Assembly: GCA_902493345.1 (NCBI GenBank)
Contig: CABUPM010000068.1
Span: forward strand, 1-11,940
From: an uncultured Eubacteriales bacterium
Lineage (GTDB): Bacteria; Bacillota; Clostridia; Lachnospirales; Bianqueaceae
Direction of reading: 5' to 3'
DNA length: 11,940 nucleotides
In this document: positions 1 to 4,639 of the stretch, piece after piece
Layout: every line of letters begins with the position of its first letter
How positions within the stretch are numbered: position 1 is the first letter of the stretch
Program-made: the position numbers and the translations under genes
Notes under the pieces: model-generated
The model's input: only the letters and a program-made list of their open reading frames with translations
What the model was told of the DNA's origin: nothing
The model's database searches: none

Positions 1-306
1 TGCCCACTTCGCCTCTGTAGGAACGGTATTTCTCCTTGGGACGCTTTCCGGTCAGAACCAGCCGATTCATAATACGCTGAACCCGCTTGTGATTCACCGG
101 GAAACCACGCTGTGCAAGTTCCTGGCATACTCGTCTTACGCTATACCTTCCCTATTTCGCTCTTGAACTTTATCTGTTTTTCCAATCTCATAATAATAGG
201 TGGACTTAGACAACTCCATCGCTGCCAACAAATATTTCAAGGTATATCCTTCTTCACGGAGTTCTTTGACGAGCACTGCTTTTTCGCCTTGAGTTGCGCC
301 GCCCAT
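1..306 (-). pseudogene. IS3-family transposase OrfB, 5' part, frameshifted
   Basis: The reading frame opens at an ATG at 306-304 (MGGATQGEKAVLVKEL...) and includes a stretch like the HTH_21 segment of IS3 OrfB proteins (LLAAMELSKSTYYYEI). It meets a stop at 138-136. From about position 145 the correct protein continues in another frame (YSVRRVCQELAQRGFPVNHK, then a basic stretch to the window edge). Between the two parts the linker is about ten residues shorter than in IS150 OrfB, so a deletion of roughly 30 bases that is not a multiple of three is likelier than a single-base error (inference). The integrase core with its DDE residues lies outside the window. Expression would normally need a -1 frameshift from orfA. 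Confidence 0.8.
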
Positions 307-719
307 TTTTCTTCTCGCTTGGACGGTGTCAGTTCAGCTGGTTCTATTTTCTTCTTCATTTGGGGCTCCTTGGGTGGTCGTCCTTTTCGTAGTGTGGTTA
401 GTCCCTGATACCCCTCTATTTTATATCTTTTGACCCATTGATGCAACTGTCCGCTGTTAATTCCTGCCGAAAAGGCCGTTTCTCCTATCGACTTTCCGGC
501 CAGAACTTGTGCTACCAACTCATATCTCTGTTCTGCTGTCCATTCCTTATTCTGATTCTTGTGCTGCAGTGCTTCCGGCTCACATGAGTTTTCCATACGA
601 ACCCATTTGCGAATGTTGCTCCGAAACGTCCGCTCTGCCGTCCCCTCCGGCGTTTCTGGCCATTTCCCTTGACGGTATAATTCAACGCACATCCGCTTGT
701 ACTCATAACTGTATTTCAT
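237..719 (-). CDS. IS3-family transposase OrfA
   Basis: This 160-residue basic protein is the DNA-binding OrfA of an IS3-type element. Two helix-turn-helix-like segments can be seen: residues about 1-40 (start MKYSYEYKRMCVELYRQGK) and about 60-100, including RYELVAQVLAGKSIGETAF and the following HQWVKRYKIEG. A GRPPK basic patch and a Lys/Glu-rich tail follow, as in IS150-group OrfA proteins. The frame is intact. It overlaps the start of orfB, which lies in the -1 frame, so OrfAB would be made by programmed frameshifting. The start ATG follows a GGGGG stretch 9 bases upstream, which is probably the ribosome binding site and lies inside the hairpin at 727-760. Confidence 0.85.
   Translation of the reverse strand: MKYSYEYKRMCVELYRQGKWPETPEGTAERTFRSNIRKWVRMENSCEPEALQHKNQNKEWTAEQRYELVAQVLAGKSIGETAFSAGINSGQLHQWVKRYKIEGYQGLTTLRKGRPPKEPQMKKKIEPAELTPSKREEKWAAQLKAKKQCSSKNSVKKDIP
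279..285 (-). promoter_or_regulatory. Candidate -1 ribosomal frameshift site between orfA and orfB
   Basis: On the minus strand the OrfA frame reads gcg AAA AAG cag here, giving the heptamer G-AAA-AAG. Slipping back one base turns AAA AAG into GAA AAA and enters the orfB frame. A-AAA-AAG and A-AAG signals are the usual frameshift sites of IS3 elements. The position, 22 bases inside the orfB ATG and before the orfA stop, is right. The first base is G instead of the more common A, so efficiency is uncertain. Confidence 0.5.
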
Positions 720-726
720 ATAGCAA

Positions 727-760
727 TACCCCCAATACTGGGTGTCCAGTATTGGGGGTA
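727..760 (-). repeat. Perfect hairpin at the IS outer end, overlapping the orfA ribosome binding site
   Basis: Arms 727-741 (TACCCCCAATACTGG) and 746-760 are perfect reverse complements of 15 bases around a 4-base loop (gtgt). On the minus strand the outer arm is inside the presumed terminal inverted repeat (TGTACCCCCAATACTGG from 762). The inner arm carries GGGGG 9 bases before the orfA ATG. An RNA that enters from outside would fold and hide this ribosome binding site; an RNA begun inside the element would lack the outer arm. The structure is seen; the control role is inferred from similar arrangements in IS10, IS50 and IS200. Confidence 0.75.
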
Positions 761-764
761 CATA

Positions 765-1151
765 TCATTCAGACGTTTTTGAAAGAGTTATTTTTTTTAC
801 AATCTTTTCAAGAAGATCCCAGTCTTCCTCATCAAGACTGGCAAGAGCAGAGAGAAAATGTGATTTAAAACTATCTGGATTTGCATGAAAGAGCTCTGCG
901 GTAAATTCTGCGATTTCAGAGATACGATTTTGCGGTAACCGCATATCGCCATTGCCGGTAAGCAGCCAAGCCTTATTGATGTTAAATTCCTGACATATAT
1001 CATTTAGAAGACGTTCACTAGGCGTTGCGTTTTCTTTATTTAGGAGCTTCCACACATAAGCGGATGTAACATTTATTTTTTTGGCAAAATCAGTCTGGCT
1101 TAATCCAGAATCATAAAATACGGTACAGACTCTATCGCGTATAGTTTCCAA
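765..1151 (-). CDS. XRE-family phage-type repressor
   Basis: This is a 128-residue DNA-binding protein with an N-terminal Cro/C1-type helix-turn-helix (DSGLSQTDFAKKINVTSAYV, followed by WKLLN, at about residues 12-36) and a segment typical of clostridial phage repressors (EFNINKAWLLTGNGDMRLP). The C-terminal half is acidic and helical (SLDEEDWDLLEKIVKKI) and is likely used for dimer contacts. I choose the TTG at 1151: AAAAGGAG lies 8 bases upstream, and the other in-frame TTG at 1172 is upstream of the predicted transcript start. The gene faces the holin-endolysin cassette across two divergent promoters with repeated operators, so it probably represses the lysis genes and perhaps itself. The stop codon is only 2 bases from the IS end, so no terminator of its own remains. 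The C-terminus looks full length for the family. Confidence 0.85.
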   Translation of the reverse strand: METIRDRVCTVFYDSGLSQTDFAKKINVTSAYVWKLLNKENATPSERLLNDICQEFNINKAWLLTGNGDMRLPQNRISEIAEFTAELFHANPDSFKSHFLSALASLDEEDWDLLEKIVKKITLSKTSE

Positions 1152-1174
1152 GATACTCACTCCTTTTTGCAATC

Positions 1175-1203
1175 ATTATATAGTGATAACGAGAAATAGT
1201 CAA
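1175..1203 (-). promoter_or_regulatory. Repressor promoter (leftward)
   Basis: On the minus strand TTGACT (1203-1198), a 17-base spacer and TATAAT (1180-1175) form a near-consensus sigma-A promoter. Transcription would begin near 1168, just before the AAAAGGAG ribosome binding site of the repressor. This places the TTG at 1172-1170 upstream of the transcript and supports the start at 1151. Confidence 0.8.
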
Positions 1204-1210
1204 GAATAAA

Positions 1211-1274
1211 TTTAAACCAAGTTTAAAATAAGTGTTGACAAATAAACCAAGTTGCTATATAATCAAACTAAGTT
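1211..1274. promoter_or_regulatory. Three operator repeats AAAC(C/T)AAGTT in the divergent promoter region
   Basis: O1 is AAACCAAGTT at 1214-1223, inside the longer palindrome TTTAAAC-CAA-GTTTAAA at 1211-1227. O2 is an identical AAACCAAGTT at 1244-1253, between the -35 and -10 of the rightward promoter. O3 is AAACTAAGTT at 1265-1274, directly after the -10. Their common core is AAC-N3-GTT. Centres are about 30 and 21 bases apart. O2 and O3 would block rightward transcription directly. O1 sits just behind both -35 boxes. They are the natural targets of the repressor at 765-1151. The repeats are seen; the binding protein is inferred. Confidence 0.75.
1235..1263 (+). promoter_or_regulatory. Lysis-cassette promoter (rightward)
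   Basis: TTGACA (1235-1240), a 17-base spacer and TATAAT (1258-1263) match the sigma-A consensus exactly. It drives the small open frame, holin and endolysin. Operator O2 lies in the spacer and O3 follows the -10. So strong a promoter ahead of lysis genes would need tight repression. Confidence 0.85.
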
Positions 1275-1329
1275 CATCGGGAGAGGGGATGAACGATCAG
1301 GAAAGGAGGCGAAGAACGATGGATGTTGC

Positions 1330-1446
1330 ATGATGAAATCAAAGGATTCTACCAATAGGTTGGAGACAATCATAAGCTCTCAAAATCGGATGCCAAGAAG
1401 AGAGCTAAGAAATTGGAAAGAATTCGGAGGAATCCTGGGTTATTGA
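1330..1446 (+). CDS. Possible 38-residue basic peptide, unknown
   Basis: I do not recognise this. It begins MMKSKDSTNRLETIISSQNR, is rich in Arg and Lys, and ends in ILGY. It sits between the lysis promoter and the holin, where phages often have small genes. A good AAAGGAGG site (1302-1309) serves an ATG at 1319, which opens only a 5-codon frame (or a 14-residue frame from 1289); that frame ends in ATGATGA, overlapping this start. Translation would then depend on reinitiation. This could equally be decayed remains of a phage gene. The rest of 1275-1480 shows nothing else beyond purine-rich sequence. Confidence 0.3.
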   Translation: MMKSKDSTNRLETIISSQNRMPRRELRNWKEFGGILGY

Positions 1447-1481
1447 AGGATGGGGCGTTACTATTGAAAGGAGGTGGAAGA

Positions 1482-1691
1482 ATGACTATAAAAAAAGAAA
1501 ACTGGAAAGAATGGCTAAAAGCAACTGGAATTCGGACAGTTAAGACAATAGCCCAGACTGGTATAGCGACGATTGGAACAGCAGTGGCCATGGGACAAGT
1601 AGATTGGCTGATGGTCTGTTCAGCGTCCACATTGGCAGGCATATTAAGTTTACTTACAAGTGTGGCAGAATTGCCGAAAATATTAGAGTAA
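1482..1691 (+). CDS. Phage holin, r1t type
   Basis: This 69-residue membrane protein would form lesions in the cytoplasmic membrane so that the endolysin can reach the wall. A short charged N-terminus (MTIKKENWKEWLKATGIR) is followed by two hydrophobic segments, about residues 20-40 (TIAQTGIATIGTAVAMGQ) and 44-64 (DWLMVCSASTLAGILSLLTS), with the VDW turn between them. The wording matches the r1t-holin family (Pfam Phage_r1t_holin), whose members usually have this length. The ATG at 1482 follows AAAGGAGG at good spacing; an upstream in-frame TTG at 1413 has no proper site. The endolysin starts 22 bases later, the standard holin-endolysin order. Confidence 0.85.
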   Translation: MTIKKENWKEWLKATGIRTVKTIAQTGIATIGTAVAMGQVDWLMVCSASTLAGILSLLTSVAELPKILE

Positions 1692-1713
1692 AAAAACAAG
1701 GAGGATAAGTATT

Positions 1714-2712
1714 ATGACAGAGACAGAATTGAGAAATAGGGTAGTGGCTCGAATCTTATATTATAAGAATATGGGGAATGAGGAGGCACACCGAATTATT
1801 GTAAATAATTATAACAGCTATACCGGCATGACACTTTCTATGAGTGATCCGTGGTGTCACATGGCGGCATATGTTGTGGGATACGAAGCCGGGATTGGAG
1901 AGCTGATTCCTAATATTCCCGGATGTTCCTCAGCGGTACGAATGTGGAAAGAAAAAGGAAGATTTAAGGACTTCCACCGATCCAATCCAGGGTATATTCC
2001 GAGAGTGGGGGATTATGTGTATTATTGGAATATTGATAATAAAAACGCAGATGATGATGTTGATCATGTCGGTATTGTTACAAAAGTCACAGGGTCTACT
2101 TTTGAAAGTGTGGACGGTAATTATACCGGCGGTGTAAATACGGATACTTCATATGCGGGAAGTTATATTTCTAATTATTACTTATACGGATTCGGAGTAC
2201 CGGACTATGCATCGATTGCGTCGGGAGATACGGATCCGGAAGATGAGTATGATATTTATATTGTGCAAAGTGGAGATACTCTTGGCAGGATCGCAGTATC
2301 TTATGGTCTGATGGTAGCAGAGCTGGCGGATTACAATAATATTAAGGATGTAAACGTAATCTACGTAGGACAGCAGTTGAAAATCCCTGTACTTGGAAGA
2401 AGAGATTATATTAAGCTTTTTCAGCAGGCGATCAATCTTGCGAAAATCGCTTCACTGGATGAAGATGGGATTTGGGGACCGTTGACAGAGGCAGCGGCTG
2501 CGAATGCGCTTGTACGTAGTGGAACAACCGGTACAATGGCATATATGGCGCAAGTCATGTTGAAAGCATATGGATATATCAGCTTTGAACCGAGCGCAGA
2601 ATTTACTTCACATAGTACCGCTGCAACAATTTTGTATCAGAGAGATCACGATCTGGATGCAGATGGTATTATTGGAGTGAATACTTGGAAAAGTATGCTG
2701 TTGGTAAGTTAA
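1714..2712 (+). CDS. Phage endolysin: CHAP, LysM and peptidoglycan-binding domains
   Basis: This 332-residue enzyme should cut peptidoglycan and cause lysis. Domains: an N-terminal CHAP/NlpC-P60-like cysteine hydrolase at about 1-165, with the nucleophile in DPWC48 and the histidine in DDDVDH118VGIV, followed by VDGN136; a LysM at about 181-225 (YIVQSGDTLGRIAVSYG ... VIYVGQQLKIP); and a C-terminal peptidoglycan-binding domain at about 230-332 with the repeated turn DEDGIWGPLT and DADGIIGVNTWKSML. There is no signal peptide, so export must rely on the holin just upstream. The ATG follows AAGGAGG at 1698-1704. The exact bond cut (amidase or endopeptidase) cannot be told from the sequence. A strong terminator follows. 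Confidence 0.9.
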   Translation: MTETELRNRVVARILYYKNMGNEEAHRIIVNNYNSYTGMTLSMSDPWCHMAAYVVGYEAGIGELIPNIPGCSSAVRMWKEKGRFKDFHRSNPGYIPRVGDYVYYWNIDNKNADDDVDHVGIVTKVTGSTFESVDGNYTGGVNTDTSYAGSYISNYYLYGFGVPDYASIASGDTDPEDEYDIYIVQSGDTLGRIAVSYGLMVAELADYNNIKDVNVIYVGQQLKIPVLGRRDYIKLFQQAINLAKIASLDEDGIWGPLTEAAAANALVRSGTTGTMAYMAQVMLKAYGYISFEPSAEFTSHSTAATILYQRDHDLDADGIIGVNTWKSMLLVS

Positions 2713-2762
2713 GACAATAAAAGGCTATCCCCCTCTCGAAAATGAGCTTATAGTTATTATAT

Positions 2763-2805
2763 AAGGGCAGGCACTCATAGAAACTATGGGTACCTGCCCT
2801 TTTTG
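2763..2805 (+). terminator. Rho-independent terminator of the lysis cassette
   Basis: A 9-bp stem AAGGGCAGG (2763-2771) pairs with 2793-2801. A further imperfect stem up to an AAA loop at 2781-2783 gives a long hairpin, followed by TTTTT. It closes the holin-endolysin unit. The opposite strand has only a weak T-run, but the hairpin may also stop transcripts of the lipoprotein gene that converges on it. Confidence 0.9.
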
Positions 2806-2836
2806 TATTAGATCAATAAGGCGTATGATAAGAAAA

Positions 2837-3577
2837 TCAGATCACATCGACGTCAACAGGCTCATCCGAGAGCAGTCCGCTGTCTTTGGTGTAATAAGAA
2901 TAGCGTTCCAAAGTACTGCCTTCCAAAAAATCATTGAGTTGTGTCTCATATTCCGACTCAGAAACAGGTTCACCATTGATCTTATAGGTGTCCGGAGGGA
3001 AGTTTTTAAATGCACTGAACGTAACGGAAAATTCTCCGTCAGACAATACCAAGTACTCTGTAGTTTCCAGGCTCACGGATACGTAATAATACTGTCCATC
3101 TTTTAATAAGAGCCACAGTCCTGGCTTTAAGCCGGATCCAAAATTGGAGCCGGGGCCTGTGTATAATTCAACAGCCGCTCCGTCCTTGTAGCCGTAGATA
3201 CTGACTTGATAGATCCCATCATATTCTTCGCTGGCTCTTTTAGAAGAATAGGAACAGAGTAATTCAGGGACACCGTCATTATCAAAATCGACCAGCTTGG
3301 CCATGACAAGACCGAAGACACAAAACGTACCATCATGTTTTTCGCCGTATTCCTGAGTCAGATCGGCAATGATACCCCGATAAGCAGACAATACCGGATC
3401 AGTATCCGAGGCGCTGTCCTCCAGAACAGAGGATTCTTCTACAGGCGACTGTGAGCTTTCTTCTTCGCGGGAACTTGCCTCAGCTTCAGCCTTAGAGTTA
3501 TCGGCTTCCGGAGAATTGTTGCAGCCTATAAGGCCCAGTATCAGGACAAAACATAAGAACAGACAAATCTTTTTCAT
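2837..3577 (-). CDS. Lipoprotein, duplicated copy A
   Basis: The family is unknown to me. It is a 246-residue surface lipoprotein: signal peptide MKKICLFLCFVLILGLIGC with lipid attachment at Cys19, a Ser/Glu-rich linker at about 22-60 (REEESSQSPVEESSVLED), then a globular domain. Residues 97-102 read DFDNDG, an EF-hand-like DxDxDG calcium loop of the kind found in FG-GAP/VCBS-type proteins. Tyr-rich beta strands follow (GQYYYVSVSLETTEYLVLSDGEFSV). About 85% identical by eye to copy B upstream. The loop at 114-122 and the C-terminus differ most. The start has AAGGAGG at ideal spacing. Its own promoter seems damaged, so it may depend on read-through from copy B. It converges on the lysis cassette, ending about 30 bases past that terminator. 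Confidence 0.85.
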   Translation of the reverse strand: MKKICLFLCFVLILGLIGCNNSPEADNSKAEAEASSREEESSQSPVEESSVLEDSASDTDPVLSAYRGIIADLTQEYGEKHDGTFCVFGLVMAKLVDFDNDGVPELLCSYSSKRASEEYDGIYQVSIYGYKDGAAVELYTGPGSNFGSGLKPGLWLLLKDGQYYYVSVSLETTEYLVLSDGEFSVTFSAFKNFPPDTYKINGEPVSESEYETQLNDFLEGSTLERYSYYTKDSGLLSDEPVDVDVI

Positions 3578-3683
3578 AATACAACCTCCTTATGATTCAA
3601 CGCTTTAATTATTTAGAAGCAATAACGAAGATATTAAATATTGTTGTTCTGAAACATGTTGTATTGTACAGATGATAAGGCAA

Positions 3684-4427
3684 TCAGATCACATCGACGT
3701 CAACATAAATATGCCCGTCCGCGAGCAGTCCGCTGTCCTTGGTGTAATAAATATAGCGTTCCAAAGTACCGCCTTCCAGAAAAGCATTGCACTGTGTCTC
3801 ATATTCCGATTCAGAAACAGGTTCACCATTGATCTTATAGGTGTCCGGAGGGAAGTTTTTAAATGCACTGAACGCAACGGAAAATTCTCCGTCAGACAAT
3901 ACCCAGTACTCTGTAGTTTCTAGGCTTATAGATGCGTAATAATACTGTCCATCTTTTAATAAGAGCCACAGCCCTGGCTTTAAGCCGGATCCAAAATTGG
4001 AGCTGGGGCCCGTGTAGAGATCAACAACTGCTCCGTCTTTGTAGCCGTAGATACTGACTTGGTAGGTCGCATCATCTGTGAGGCCTTCCTTGGAGGAATA
4101 GGAACAGAGTAATTCAGGGACACCGTCATTATCAAAATCGACCAGTTTGGCCATGACGAGACCGAAAACAAAATATTTACCATCATGTTTTTCACCGTAC
4201 TCCTGAGTCAGATCGGCAATGATACCCCGATAAGCAGAGAGTACCGGATCTGCATCCGAGGCGCTGTCCTCCAGAACAGAGGATTCTTCTACAGGCGGCT
4301 GTGAGCTTTCTTCTTCGCGGGAACTTGACTCAGCTTCAGCCTTAGAGTTATCGGCTTCCGGAGAAGTGTTGCAGCCAATAAGGCCCAGTATCAGGATAAA
4401 ACATAAGAGCAGACTGATCTTTTTCAT
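3684..4427 (-). CDS. Lipoprotein, duplicated copy B
   Basis: This 247-residue paralogue lies directly upstream of copy A in transcription order. It has the same layout: lipobox LIGC19, Ser/Glu linker, DFDNDG loop near residue 97, and a Tyr-rich beta domain. Seen differences from copy A cluster in HDGKYF, in SSKEGLTDDATY just after the DxDxDG loop, and in the C-terminal tail LLADGHIYVDVDVI. The rest is nearly invariant, including the whole stretch from AFKNFPPDTYKINGEP to SESEYETQ. It has AAGGAGG before the ATG and a good promoter at 4463-4491. Function unknown; a calcium-stabilised surface protein is an inference. Confidence 0.85.
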   Translation of the reverse strand: MKKISLLLCFILILGLIGCNTSPEADNSKAEAESSSREEESSQPPVEESSVLEDSASDADPVLSAYRGIIADLTQEYGEKHDGKYFVFGLVMAKLVDFDNDGVPELLCSYSSKEGLTDDATYQVSIYGYKDGAVVDLYTGPSSNFGSGLKPGLWLLLKDGQYYYASISLETTEYWVLSDGEFSVAFSAFKNFPPDTYKINGEPVSESEYETQCNAFLEGGTLERYIYYTKDSGLLADGHIYVDVDVI

Positions 4428-4462
4428 AATACAACCTCCTTATGATTCAACTCTTTAATTCT

Positions 4463-4491
4463 ATTATAAGTCGTTAAGATGTTAAAAGCAA
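4463..4491 (-). promoter_or_regulatory. Promoter of lipoprotein copy B
   Basis: On the minus strand TTGCTT (4491-4486), a 17-base spacer and TATAAT (4468-4463) form a good sigma-A promoter, about 35 bases before the ATG. Copy A keeps the TTGCTT (3622-3617), but the bases containing the TATAAT are missing there. Confidence 0.75.
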
Positions 4492-4583
4492 TAACGGAGA
4501 TATTAAATATTATTATAATGACTAAGTTTTGTGCGAAAAATATTAATATTATGTAAGAAATATACAAGAAACTGCATATAAAA

Positions 4584-4628
4584 TATGCTCCCTTCCGGGC
4601 AACGAATGTCTGCCGGGAAGGGAGCATA
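4584..4628 (-). terminator. Terminator of the pcp-lipoprotein operon
   Basis: A perfect 13-bp stem (4584-4596 with 4616-4628, TATGCTCCCTTCC), extended by three more pairs after one mismatch, closes on an 11-base loop. On the minus strand it is followed by ATTTTATAT, a modest T-run. It lies 11 bases after the stop of the gene at 4640. The remaining intergenic stretch to 4428 holds only the copy B promoter and AT-rich sequence. Confidence 0.8.
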
Positions 4629-4639
4629 CCTATGCACCT

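Larger units (their letters stand above)
1..762 (-). mobile_element. IS3-family insertion sequence, one end only, probably inactive
   Basis: This is the left (orfA-proximal) part of an IS3-family element, read on the minus strand and running off the window at position 1. Seen: an orfA with helix-turn-helix character, an orfB in the -1 frame relative to it, and an outer end reading TGTACCCCC inward from position 762, which fits the TGT...ACA ends of IS3 elements. The IS150-like group is my best guess from the two-frame layout and the wording of OrfA. orfB is broken by a frameshift near 146-150, so the element probably cannot move by itself. The other end and the target duplication cannot be seen; 763-766 (tatc) would be one copy of a duplication if it exists. 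Confidence 0.85.
2825..4511 (-). repeat. Tandem duplication of about 847 bp (copies A and B)
   Basis: Copy A (about 2825-3642) and copy B (about 3672-4511) are direct repeats in the same orientation. Each spans the whole lipoprotein gene, its AAGGAGG site and part of the upstream region. Offsets between matching points inside the gene are about 847 bases. The main differences are a short block after the metal-binding-like motif, the extreme C-terminus, and a 19-base gap upstream of copy A where copy B has its -10 box. Confidence 0.9.

Noticed and set aside
112..408. 98-residue plus-strand frame opposite the IS genes
   Set aside because: It is a shadow of orfA/orfB with no ribosome site and no resemblance to a known protein.
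1252..1446. 64-residue frame starting within the lysis promoter
   Set aside because: Its TTG start lies upstream of the -10 box and so would not be in the transcript; only the internal part from 1330 could be translated.
2713..4511. Idea that the two lipoproteins are immunity proteins for the lysis cassette
   Set aside because: They are on the opposite strand behind a terminator, and nothing in their sequence resembles lysis inhibitors; nearness alone is not evidence.
4424..4627. 67-residue hydrophobic minus-strand frame between the terminator and copy B
   Set aside because: It begins inside the terminator hairpin, has no ribosome site, overlaps the copy B promoter and start, and its hydrophobicity comes from AT-rich intergenic DNA.
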